Shown here: piece after piece, positions 8,546 to 16,781 of the stretch
How positions within the stretch are numbered: the stretch's first letter is position 1
Layout: each line of letters starts with the position of its first letter
Origin: Streptomyces leeuwenhoekii
GTDB lineage: Bacteria; Actinomycetota; Actinomycetes; Streptomycetales; Streptomycetaceae
DNA length: 64,000 bases
Assembly: GCF_001013905.1 (NCBI RefSeq)
Contig: NZ_LN831790.1
Coordinates: 6,152,001-6,216,000, forward strand
Reading direction: 5' to 3'
The notes under the pieces: model-generated
Seen by the model: only the letters and a program-made list of their open reading frames with translations
The model's database searches: none
Told to the model about the DNA's origin: nothing
Translations under genes and position numbers: made by a program

Positions 8546-9387
8546 CCGGCACCGGCTCCCCCGTGCTGCGCGTGGCGGGCCGCCCGGTCGGCCGGTACGT
8601 CACCCGGCCCGCCCTGCCCGCCCGGCTGTCCCCGCGCCCCTACCTGCACCCGGTCACCACGCTGGCCGGCACCACCGTCACCGAGCTCGCCCCGGCCGAC
8701 CACCTCCACCACCTCGGCGTCGGTGTCGCCGTTCCCGACGTCGAGGGGCACAACTTCTGGGGCGGGCGCACCTTCGTCCGCGACCGGGGCCCGACCGAGC
8801 TCGACAACCACGGCGCCCAGCGGCACACCTCCTTCCAGCTGTGCGACCCGGACGGCTTCGTCGAGGAGCTGCGCTGGGTCGCCGCCGGGCGCGAGCTGCT
8901 GCACGAGCGCCGCACGGTCGCGGCCACCGCGCTCACGGACACCGCCTGGGCGCTGGACTTCACCTTCTCCCTCACCAACACCACCTCCGGCACGCTCACC
9001 ATCGGCAGCCCGGCCACCAACGGGCGCCCCGGCGCGGCCTACGGCGGCTTCTTCTGGCGGGCCCGCAAGGAGCAGACTCCGCCCCAGGCGTTCACCGCCC
9101 GGGCGCACGGCGAGAGCGAGGTGCACGGCCGGAGCGCCGACTGGCTCGCCCTGACCGGCGAGGACTGGTCGCTGGTCTTCGCCGGGGCCACCGAACGCAC
9201 CCGCCGTGACCCCTGGTTCGTCCGCACCACCGAATACCCCGGCGTCGGCTCGTCCCTGGCGCACGGCGAACGGCTCGCGATCGCCCCCGGCGACACCGCG
9301 GTCCGCCGGATCGTCACCGTCGTCGCCGACGGCCGCCTGGACCGGGACGGCGCCTCCACCCTCGTACGCAAGGCGGTGAGCCCATGA
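8542..9387 (+). CDS. DUF6807 (PmoA-family) protein
   Basis: 281 residues, cytoplasmic, mostly beta-strand. It has the family's opening RPYLHPV and histidine-rich DHLHHLGVGVA segment, then FWGG and a conserved NHGAQ block. The family is often found beside Gfo/Idh/MocA oxidoreductases in polysaccharide loci. Its biochemical activity is, to my knowledge, poorly characterised; the old PmoA (methane monooxygenase) label is misleading. ATGA overlaps on both sides place it in one operon with the oxidoreductase and the GH43 enzyme, suggesting a joint step on a sugar or side-chain product. Confidence 0.8.
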   Translation: MTGTGSPVLRVAGRPVGRYVTRPALPARLSPRPYLHPVTTLAGTTVTELAPADHLHHLGVGVAVPDVEGHNFWGGRTFVRDRGPTELDNHGAQRHTSFQLCDPDGFVEELRWVAAGRELLHERRTVAATALTDTAWALDFTFSLTNTTSGTLTIGSPATNGRPGAAYGGFFWRARKEQTPPQAFTARAHGESEVHGRSADWLALTGEDWSLVFAGATERTRRDPWFVRTTEYPGVGSSLAHGERLAIAPGDTAVRRIVTVVADGRLDRDGASTLVRKAVSP

Positions 9388-10892
9388 GCGCCGACACCTA
9401 CCGCAACCCGGTGCTGAACGCCGACTGGTCCGACCCGGACGTGATCCGCGTAGGCGACGACTTCTACCTGACCGCCTCCAGCTTCGGCCGCGCCCCCGGC
9501 CTGCCGCTGCTGCACTCCCGCGACCTGGTCGGCTGGACCCTCGTCGGCCATGCCCTGGAACGCCTGGAGCCGGCGGAGCAGTTCGCCGAGCCCCGTCACG
9601 ACTGCGGGGTCTGGGCCCCCTCCCTGCGCCACCACGACGACCGCTTCTGGATCTTCTGGGGCGACCCCGACCAGGGCATCTTCCAGATCAACGCCCCGGA
9701 CGTCCGGGGCCCGTGGACCCGCCCCCATCTGCTGAAGCCGGGCAAGGGCCTGATCGACCCCTGCCCGCTGTGGGACGACGAGACGGGCGAGGCGTACCTC
9801 GTGCACGCCTGGGCCAAGTCCCGCTCCGGCGTCAAGAACCGCCTGACCGGCCACCGCATGCACCCCGACGGGACCTCGCTCCTCGACGAGGGGAAGGTGA
9901 TCGTCGACGCCGACCGCATCCCCGGCTGGTTCACGCTGGAGGGGCCCAAGCTCTACCGCCACGACGGCTGGTTCTGGATCTTCGCCCCCGCCGGGAGCGT
10001 GGAGACCGGCTGGCAGGGCGCCTTCCGCTCGCGCGGCTTCTTCGGGCCGTACGAGGAGAAGGTCGTCCTGGAGCAGAAGGACACCGACGTCAACGGGCCG
10101 CACCAGGGCGGCTGGGTGCGCACCCCCTCCGGCGAGGACTGGTTCCTGCACTTCCAGCAGCGCGGCCCCTACGGCCGGGTGGTCCACCTCCAGCCGATGC
10201 GCTGGGACGACGACGGATGGCCGGTCCTCGGCGACGACGGGGCGCCCGTCACCGAGCACCGGCGGCCCGACCTCCCGCCGCAGCCGCCCGCCGCGCCCGC
10301 CACCGACGACGACTTCCCCGGCGGACGGTACGGCCGCCAGTGGCAGTGGACCGCCAACCCCCAGGACGGCTGGGCCACCCAGCACTCCGGCGACGGGCTG
10401 AAACTGGCCTGCGTCCGCTCCGCCGACGCGCACGATCTGCGCAGGCTGGCCAGTGTGCTCACGCAGCGGCTGCCCGGCATGCCCTGCGCGGTGGAGGTGG
10501 AGCTGCGGCTGGAGAGCGAGGAGCCGGGCGCCCGGGCCGGGCTGGCGGTCCTCGGCGACGCCTACCGCTGGATCGGGCTCCAGCGCGGCGCGGACGGGGC
10601 GGTGCACCTCGTGCACCGGTTCGCGGAGGCGGTCGCCGACCGGGAGCGGGACGCCGCCCACGCGTGCCCCGCGCCCGGGGGCCGGGCCCGGCTGCGCGTC
10701 GAGATCGGCGCGGGGGCACGCTGCCGCTTCTCGTACGACGTGGGCGAGGGGTTGCGCGAGGCCGGGCAGGTCTTCGCCGCCACCCCCTGGCGGTGGGTCG
10801 GCGCCCTGCTGGGCCTGTTCGCCCTGGCCCCCGCCGGCGAGGGACACGCCGGCACGGCCACCTTCACGCAGTTCCGCATCCGAGCCCTGTGA
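9384..10892 (+). CDS. Glycoside hydrolase family 43 (arabinofuranosidase/xylosidase type), intracellular
   Basis: 502 residues. The five-bladed propeller opens with YRNPVLNADWSDPDVIR. Expected catalytic residues are D17 (base), D125 (LIDPCP, pKa modulator) and E186 (TLEGPK, acid). A C-terminal beta-sandwich from about residue 310 resembles the second domain of GH43 beta-xylosidases and arabinofuranosidases. There is no signal peptide, so it should act on imported short oligosaccharides. It is the last gene in the tightly overlapping run that starts at the permeases; the next gene follows after 35 bases. Confidence 0.9.
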   Translation: MSADTYRNPVLNADWSDPDVIRVGDDFYLTASSFGRAPGLPLLHSRDLVGWTLVGHALERLEPAEQFAEPRHDCGVWAPSLRHHDDRFWIFWGDPDQGIFQINAPDVRGPWTRPHLLKPGKGLIDPCPLWDDETGEAYLVHAWAKSRSGVKNRLTGHRMHPDGTSLLDEGKVIVDADRIPGWFTLEGPKLYRHDGWFWIFAPAGSVETGWQGAFRSRGFFGPYEEKVVLEQKDTDVNGPHQGGWVRTPSGEDWFLHFQQRGPYGRVVHLQPMRWDDDGWPVLGDDGAPVTEHRRPDLPPQPPAAPATDDDFPGGRYGRQWQWTANPQDGWATQHSGDGLKLACVRSADAHDLRRLASVLTQRLPGMPCAVEVELRLESEEPGARAGLAVLGDAYRWIGLQRGADGAVHLVHRFAEAVADRERDAAHACPAPGGRARLRVEIGAGARCRFSYDVGEGLREAGQVFAATPWRWVGALLGLFALAPAGEGHAGTATFTQFRIRAL

Positions 10893-10927
10893 CGCCCCTT
10901 CTCTTCCGCGAGCCCGTTGGAGCCGCC

Positions 10928-12955
10928 ATGACCCACCCGACCAGCAAGCGCCCGCCCTCGGCGGGAAGAACCCCGGCAGCCTTCCTCGGCCTGGTCTGCG
11001 CCCTCGCCCTCGCGACCGCCGGGCAGGCCCAGGCGGCTCCGGCCGCCGCGACCGGCACCGGGACCGCCCGGACCGCCGCGGCGGCCGGGGCCGGCGAAGG
11101 CGCCGCGGGCGGCCGGTGGTCCGACGTCCCGCACGGCTTCGCCTCGCTCGCCGGGGGCACCACCGGCGGCGCGGGCGGCAAGGTCGTCACCGTCACGGAC
11201 CAGGCGGGGCTGGCGAAGTACGCCGCGGCCGAGGAGCCGTACATCATCCGCGTGCGGGGCTCGATCGCGGTGGAGCCGTTCGGCGCGCAGATCGAGGTCG
11301 CCTCGGACAAGACCATCGTCGGCGCGGGCGACACCGGCGAGATCGTCCACGGCGAGCTGCACCTCGCGCCCGGCACCCACAACGTAATCATCCGGAACCT
11401 GACGATCCGCGACTCGGCGGTCGAGGGCAACTGGGACTGCAAGGACACCGACTTCGACGGCATCCAGATGGACACCGTCCACCATGTGTGGGTCGACCAC
11501 AACCGCTTCTCGAACATCTGCGACGGACAGCTCGACATCCGCAAGGACAGCGAGTACGTGACCGTCTCCTACAACCGGTTCGAGAACAACAACAAGACCT
11601 TCGGCATCGGCTGGACGAGCAACGTCAGGACGCAGATCACCGTCGACCACAACTGGTTCGCCGGCACCAAACAGCGCAACCCGTCCGTGGACAACGCCGC
11701 CTACGCGCACCTCTACAACAACTACCTCACCGCCCAGGCGGACCCGGACGACCCGGTGTGGACGTACGGGAACTGGTCGCGCGGCAAGACCCGGATGGTC
11801 ATCGAGAACAGCTACTACCGGGACGTCCAGCACCCCTACCAGGCGGACGCGACCGCCGAGCTGGTGGAGCGCGGGTCGATCCTCCAGAACACCACCGGCC
11901 GGCACGACGAGTGGGGCGAGGCGTTCGACCCGCACGCCTTCTACGCCTACCGGCCCGACCCGGCGGCGGCCGTCCCCGCGCTGGTCGAGCGGTTCTCCGG
12001 GCCGCAGAAGCGGGTCGGCGACGCGGTGACTCTGCACGTCCCCGCCGACTACCCCACCGTCCAGGCGGCCGTGGACGCCGTGCCCGCCGGCAACGACGGC
12101 CGGGTGGTCGTCGCCGTCGCCCCGGGGACGTACCGCGAAAAGGTGTTCGTCCCGGCGGCGAAGCCGAACATCTCGCTGCAGGGGACTGGACAGAAGCGGT
12201 CCGAGACCGTCATCGTCCATGACACGCCCGCCGCGTACGGCGGCTCCAGCGGGAGCGCCACCGTGCGGATCGCCGCGAGCGACGTCACCGCGCGCAACCT
12301 CACCTTCGCCAACGACTTCGACGAGGCCGCGCACGAGCTGAACGGCGAGCAGGCGCTGGCGGTGAAGACGACCGGCGACCGGATCGTCTTCGAGGACACC
12401 GCCTTCCTGGGCAACCAGGACACCCTCATGACGGACAGCCCCGCGCCGGCCACCGTCAGCCGGGTCTACATCCGCGACTCCTACATCGAGGGGGACGTCG
12501 ACTTCCTCTACGGACGGGCCACCACCGTCGTCGAGCGCAGCGTCATCAAGGCGCTGAGCCGGGGCTCGGCCACCAACAACGGCTACATCACCGCCCCCTC
12601 GACCTGGAAGGGCAACCCGTACGGCTTCCTGATCACCCGGTCGCGGATCGTGAGCGACGCTCCCGCCGGGACCTTCCACCTCGGGCGCCCCTGGCACCCG
12701 GGCGGCGACCCGGACGCGGTCGGCCAGGTGCTGATCCGGGACACCTGGCTGCCGGCCGCGATCAAGTCCGCGCCGTGGACCGACATGAGCGGCTTCTCGT
12801 GGAAGGACGCCCGCTTCGCCGAGTACCGCAACAGCGGACCGGGTGCGGCCGTCACCGCCGACCGGCCGCAGCTCGGTGCCGAGGAGGCACGCGCGCACAC
12901 CGTCGCCGCGTACCTCCGGGGCACGGACGGCTGGGCACCGCACACCCGCCACTGA
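10928..12955 (+). CDS. Secreted bifunctional pectate lyase (PL1)-pectin methylesterase (CE8) fusion
   Basis: 675 residues. A signal peptide ends near AQAAPA (about residue 38) and is followed by an Ala/Gly/Thr linker. Residues about 65-350 are a PL1 beta-helix (VWVDHNRFSN, DGQLDI, catalytic R250 in QRNPS). Residues about 366-660 are a CE8 beta-helix with D498 (NQDTL), D525 (VDFLYG) and R587 (LGRPWHP). The esterase would remove methyl groups so the attached lyase can cut the freed polygalacturonate. Both active sites look intact. ATG 10928 follows the GH43 gene by 35 bases. Confidence 0.93.
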   Translation: MTHPTSKRPPSAGRTPAAFLGLVCALALATAGQAQAAPAAATGTGTARTAAAAGAGEGAAGGRWSDVPHGFASLAGGTTGGAGGKVVTVTDQAGLAKYAAAEEPYIIRVRGSIAVEPFGAQIEVASDKTIVGAGDTGEIVHGELHLAPGTHNVIIRNLTIRDSAVEGNWDCKDTDFDGIQMDTVHHVWVDHNRFSNICDGQLDIRKDSEYVTVSYNRFENNNKTFGIGWTSNVRTQITVDHNWFAGTKQRNPSVDNAAYAHLYNNYLTAQADPDDPVWTYGNWSRGKTRMVIENSYYRDVQHPYQADATAELVERGSILQNTTGRHDEWGEAFDPHAFYAYRPDPAAAVPALVERFSGPQKRVGDAVTLHVPADYPTVQAAVDAVPAGNDGRVVVAVAPGTYREKVFVPAAKPNISLQGTGQKRSETVIVHDTPAAYGGSSGSATVRIAASDVTARNLTFANDFDEAAHELNGEQALAVKTTGDRIVFEDTAFLGNQDTLMTDSPAPATVSRVYIRDSYIEGDVDFLYGRATTVVERSVIKALSRGSATNNGYITAPSTWKGNPYGFLITRSRIVSDAPAGTFHLGRPWHPGGDPDAVGQVLIRDTWLPAAIKSAPWTDMSGFSWKDARFAEYRNSGPGAAVTADRPQLGAEEARAHTVAAYLRGTDGWAPHTRH

Positions 12956-13010
12956 CCCCCCCCACGCACTCGCACATCTGACGTTGGATCCAGAAGAAGA
13001 GAGCCGACCA

Positions 13011-14372
13011 ATGAAGATCAGCATTCGCACCAGCAGCACAGGCAGGCGCCGGTTCCCGGCCGCCGTCGCCCTGGGGGCCGTGCTCGCGCTGACCGCCACC
13101 GCCTGCGGTGACGACGGCAGCGGGGCGGGCGGCGACAAGGGCGCCGAGGGCAGCGGCACGGGCAAGATCGTCTTCTGGGACAACAACGGCGGTGTCCGCA
13201 CCGACATCTGGAAGGAGGTCATCGCCGACTTCGAGAAGGCGAACCCGGACATCGACGTCGAGTACGTCGGCATCGCCTCCACCGAGTACCAGTCCAAGGT
13301 GGACACCGCCATCCAGGGCGGCGGCCTGCCGGACGTCGGCGGCGTCGGCGCCGCGATGCTCGCCGGGTTCGCCGCGCAGGACGCGCTGGAGCCGCTGGAC
13401 TACCGGGTCACCGGATCGTCCCTGAACGGCAAGCTCAACGAGGACATGCTGGAGTCGATGAAGGCCGCCGGCGGCGGCGACGGCAAGCTCTACTCGGTGC
13501 CGACCTCCGCCAACAACGGCGTGCTCTACTACCGCACCGACCTGTTCGAGAAGGCCGGGCTGGACGCGCCGACGACCTGGGACGCCTTCTTCGAGGCCGC
13601 GCAGAAGCTCACCGACAAGGGCAAGAACCAGTTCGGCTACACCATCCGCGGCGGCGCCGGCTCCATCGCCCAGGCCCTGGACGCGATGTACGGGCAGTCC
13701 GGGATCACCTCGTTCTGGGACTCCAGCGGTGAGAAGACCACGGTCAACGACCCGAGGAACGTCGAGGCGCTGGAGAAGTACGCCGCCCTCTACAAGAAGG
13801 TCACCCCGGCCGCCGACCTGAACAACGACTTCACCAAGATGGTCGCGCAGTGGGACTCCGGCACCATCGGCATGCTGAACCACAACCTCGGGTCGTACCA
13901 GGACCACGTGAAGGCGTTCGGCACCGACAGGTTCCGGGGCATCCCGCAGCCGACCGGGCCCGGCGGCAAGCGGGTCCAGGTCTCCAACCCGGTCGACGGC
14001 CTCGGCCTGTTCAAGAGCTCCAAGAACAAGGAGGCCGCCTGGAAGTTCATCGAGTTCGCCGTCAGCCACGAGGAGAACTCGAAGTTCAACGAGTCGGCGG
14101 GGCAGGTGCCGGCCAACACCGAGGCGGCCAAGGACGCGTGGATCTCCAAGGCCGAGCCGACCAAGCTGGCGGCCGAGGCGCTGTCGGACGGGTCCACGAC
14201 CATCGTCCAGCTCCCGTACTACCTGCCGGACTGGAACTCCATCTCCAAGGCCGAGAACGAGCCGAACTTCCAGAAGGTGCTGCTCGGGAAGATGAGCGCG
14301 AAGAAGTTCCTGGACCAGATGGCCGAGCAGCTCAACGAGGCGCAGGCCGAGTGGAAGCAGCAGCGGGGCTGA
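13011..14372 (+). CDS. Extracellular sugar-binding lipoprotein of an ABC transporter
   Basis: 453 residues. A lipoprotein signal peptide has its lipobox at LTATAC with C32 as the acylated residue, then a Gly/Ser linker and a family 1 solute-binding fold (KIVFWDNNGG, a YSVPTSANNGVLYYRTDLFEKAG hinge region split over two lobes). It is anchored outside the membrane and would deliver oligosaccharides to the permeases at 4247-6075, although six genes lie between them. RBS-like AGAAGAAGAGAG precedes ATG 13011. A strong hairpin follows the gene. Confidence 0.92.
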   Translation: MKISIRTSSTGRRRFPAAVALGAVLALTATACGDDGSGAGGDKGAEGSGTGKIVFWDNNGGVRTDIWKEVIADFEKANPDIDVEYVGIASTEYQSKVDTAIQGGGLPDVGGVGAAMLAGFAAQDALEPLDYRVTGSSLNGKLNEDMLESMKAAGGGDGKLYSVPTSANNGVLYYRTDLFEKAGLDAPTTWDAFFEAAQKLTDKGKNQFGYTIRGGAGSIAQALDAMYGQSGITSFWDSSGEKTTVNDPRNVEALEKYAALYKKVTPAADLNNDFTKMVAQWDSGTIGMLNHNLGSYQDHVKAFGTDRFRGIPQPTGPGGKRVQVSNPVDGLGLFKSSKNKEAAWKFIEFAVSHEENSKFNESAGQVPANTEAAKDAWISKAEPTKLAAEALSDGSTTIVQLPYYLPDWNSISKAENEPNFQKVLLGKMSAKKFLDQMAEQLNEAQAEWKQQRG

Positions 14373-14390
14373 GCACCCGCCGGGTCCCGT

Positions 14391-14417
14391 GACGGCCCGC
14401 GCCCGCCGCGGGCCGTC
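14391..14417. terminator. GC-rich hairpin terminator after the binding-protein gene
   Basis: An 11-base perfect stem (14391-14401 with 14407-14417) and a 5-base loop start 19 bases past the stop codon. It has no U-tract, as is usual for streptomycete terminators. Confidence 0.7.
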
Positions 14418-14495
14418 CCCCGCCGGGCGCGCCCGCGCGGCGCGGCCGGCCCCGCCCCCCGAGGGGGTGTCCGTCCGCTTCCCGAAAGGCTCACC

Positions 14496-15314
14496 GTGTC
14501 CCTCACCCGCAGACAGGTCGCTTCCGCGGCCCTGGCCGCCGCCCCGCTGGCCCTCGCGTCCACCGGCACCGCCCGGGCCGCCGCCCCGCGCCCCCGCACC
14601 CTGTACATCGCGGGGGACTCCACCGCCGCCCAGAAGTACGCCGACGCCGCGCCCGAGACCGGGTGGGGCATGGCGCTGCCGTTCTTCCTGCACCGCGACC
14701 GGCCCGTCGCCAACCACGCGGTGAACGGGCGCAGTTCCAAGAGCTTCGCCGACGAGGGCCGGCTGGAGGCGGTTCTCGAGGTGATCAGGCCCGGGGACTT
14801 CCTGCTGGTCCAGTTCGGGCACAACGACGAGAAGAGCCAGGACCCCGCCCGGTACACCGAGCCCTGGACCACCTACCGCGAGTACCTGCTGCGGTACGTC
14901 GAGGGGGCCCGCGCCCGGGGGGCGCGGCCCGTGCTCGCCACCTCCGTCGAGCGGCGCCGGTTCGACGCGCAGGGCCGGGCCCTGCCGAGCCACGGCGAGT
15001 ACCCGGCGGCGATGCGGGCGCTCGCCGCCGAGGAGGGCGTGGCCCTGCTGGACCTCCAGGAGCGGTCGCTGGAGCTGTGGCAGCGGCTCGGCGTGGAGGG
15101 CACCAAGACGTACTTCAACTGGACGGCCACCGAGCAGGACAACACGCACTTCAACCCGCCGGGCGCGATCGAGGTGGCCCGGCTGGTGGCGCGGGAGCTG
15201 GTGCGCACGCGGGTGCTGGCGCCCCGGGACGTGCGCCGGCTGGACGAGGAGATCCCCGTCTCCTGGATCGACTGGCCGCCGCAGCCTTCCGCCCAGGGTC
15301 TTCCTCCCGGATGA
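14496..15314 (+). CDS. Secreted SGNH-hydrolase, rhamnogalacturonan acetylesterase-like (CE12)
   Basis: 272 residues. The twin-arginine-type leader LTRRQVASAALAA ends near ARAA (about residue 28). SGNH blocks are GDSTA (nucleophile Ser), NGRSSKSF (Asn), GHND, and a terminal DNTHF with the catalytic His. This is the pattern of CE12 esterases that remove acetyl groups from rhamnogalacturonan or pectin. GTG 14496 follows GAAAGG. It stands in its own transcriptional space between two hairpins, next to a second pectate lyase. Confidence 0.88.
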   Translation: MSLTRRQVASAALAAAPLALASTGTARAAAPRPRTLYIAGDSTAAQKYADAAPETGWGMALPFFLHRDRPVANHAVNGRSSKSFADEGRLEAVLEVIRPGDFLLVQFGHNDEKSQDPARYTEPWTTYREYLLRYVEGARARGARPVLATSVERRRFDAQGRALPSHGEYPAAMRALAAEEGVALLDLQERSLELWQRLGVEGTKTYFNWTATEQDNTHFNPPGAIEVARLVARELVRTRVLAPRDVRRLDEEIPVSWIDWPPQPSAQGLPPG

Positions 15315-15337
15315 GGCCGGGCCCCGCGAGCCCGGCC
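15315..15337. terminator. Hairpin after the acetylesterase gene
   Basis: An 8-base stem (15315-15322 with 15330-15337) with a 7-base loop directly follows the stop codon. It could terminate or stabilise the upstream message. Confidence 0.5.
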
Positions 15338-15382
15338 CGAGACGAGGCCCCGACCCCCGACCCGATGAAGGAGAGCCGTATC

Positions 15383-16708
15383 GTGACCATCCGAACATGG
15401 CATGGGCATGCCATAAAGAGAACCGCCGTGCTGGCCGGCTGCACCGCCCTCGTGCTGTCCCTGGCCGGCACCACCGCCCAGGCCCGCGGCGACGCCCGCG
15501 ACCCCGCCCGGCAGACCCTGCCGGCCAAGGACGGCTGGGCCTCCCACGGCACCGGCACCACCGGCGGGGCCGCCGCCGACGCCGAGCACGTGTACACCGT
15601 CACCACCTGGGCCCAGTTCAAGGCCGCCCTGGCCGCCGGCGGCAGCGCACCGAAGATCATCAAGGTGAAGGGCACCATCGACGCGGTCGCCGACGGCTGC
15701 GACGCCTTCGCCGTGCCCGGCTACGACTTCGACGCCTACCTGGCCGCGTACGCCCCCGAGAAGTGGGGCCTGGACACCGACCTGAGCGCCGAGCCCGACG
15801 ACAGCCCCGAGGGCCTGCGCCGCGCCTCCGCCGCCCGCCAGGACCAGGCCATCAAGGCCAACATCCCCGCCAACACCACCCTCATCGGCGTCGGCCGCGA
15901 CGCCGGCTTCAAGGGCGCCAGCCTCCAGATCAAGGGCGTGGACAACGTCATCGTCCGCAACCTCACCTTCGAGAGCCCCGTGGACTGCTTCCCCCAGTGG
16001 GACCCGACGGACGGCAGCAAGGGCAACTGGAACTCCGAGTACGACAGCGCCGTCGTGTACGGCTCCACCCACGTCTGGCTGGACCACAACACCTTCACCG
16101 ACGGCGCGCACCCCGACAGCGCGGCACCGACCTACTTCGGCATGCTCTACCAGCAGCACGACGGCCAGCTGGACATCGTGCGCGGCGCCGACCACATCAC
16201 CGCCTCCTGGAACGTCTTCGCCGACCACGACAAGACGATCCTGATCGGCAACAGCGACAGCGAGTCCACCGCCGCCGGCGACCGGGGGCGCCTGAAGGTC
16301 ACCTTCCACCACAACCTGTTCAAGAACCTCGTCGAGCGCGCCCCCCGCATCCGCTTCGGCCAGGTCGACTCGTACAACAACCACTTCGTGGCCGGCGAGT
16401 CCTACTCCTACAGCTTCGGCATCGGCAAGGAGTCCCGGCTCGTCGCCGAGCACAACGCCTTCACGCTGCCCGGCGGGATCAGCCCCGCCAAGATCCTCAA
16501 GAAGTGGAGCGAGGCGCCGGTCACCGCCGCGCACAACCGCGTCAACGGGCGCCCCGTCGACCTGATCGCCGTGCACAACGCGGAGATCCCCGCGGAGACG
16601 CTCCAGTCCGGCGCGGGCTGGACGCCCACCCTGCGCACCCAGGTCCACCCCGCCCGGGCGGTCCCCGCGATCGTCGGCCACCACGCGGGCGCCGGCCGCC
16701 TGCGCTGA
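15383..16708 (+). CDS. Secreted pectate lyase, PL1 (second copy)
   Basis: 441 residues. GTG 15383 is chosen because AAGGAGA lies 8 bases ahead. A Sec signal peptide (VLAGCTALVLSLAG, cleavage after AQA) leads into a PL1 beta-helix with VWLDHNTFTD, ADHDKTILIGNSDSE and ERAPRIRFG (catalytic R319). It is closely related to the lyase at 6072-7379 but is a separate transcription unit bounded by hairpins, so the two may be expressed under different conditions. Its first codons contain an 18-base inverted repeat. Confidence 0.93.
   Translation: MTIRTWHGHAIKRTAVLAGCTALVLSLAGTTAQARGDARDPARQTLPAKDGWASHGTGTTGGAAADAEHVYTVTTWAQFKAALAAGGSAPKIIKVKGTIDAVADGCDAFAVPGYDFDAYLAAYAPEKWGLDTDLSAEPDDSPEGLRRASAARQDQAIKANIPANTTLIGVGRDAGFKGASLQIKGVDNVIVRNLTFESPVDCFPQWDPTDGSKGNWNSEYDSAVVYGSTHVWLDHNTFTDGAHPDSAAPTYFGMLYQQHDGQLDIVRGADHITASWNVFADHDKTILIGNSDSESTAAGDRGRLKVTFHHNLFKNLVERAPRIRFGQVDSYNNHFVAGESYSYSFGIGKESRLVAEHNAFTLPGGISPAKILKKWSEAPVTAAHNRVNGRPVDLIAVHNAEIPAETLQSGAGWTPTLRTQVHPARAVPAIVGHHAGAGRLR
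15397..15414. repeat. Inverted repeat inside the first codons of the pectate lyase gene
   Basis: ATGGCATG and CATGCCAT (15397-15404, 15407-15414) are perfect arms around GG, about 15 bases after the GTG start. It could be an operator or a hairpin affecting initiation. No function is known. Confidence 0.6.
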
Positions 16709-16723
16709 CGTCACCGCACCCGA

Positions 16724-16752
16724 GGGCCGGGGCGGCCGCACCGCCCCGGCCC
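16724..16752. terminator. Hairpin terminator between pectate lyase and pectinesterase genes
   Basis: A 12-base perfect stem (16724-16735 with 16741-16752) and 5-base loop, 16 bases after the lyase stop. Confidence 0.7.
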
Positions 16753-16781
16753 GGCGGACCGCACCCCGAAGGAGCACGCGC

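Noticed and set aside
10562..13312. A 916-codon minus-strand open frame across the GH43 tail and lyase-esterase fusion
   Set aside because: It spans three well-supported plus-strand genes and their gaps and has no recognisable domain.
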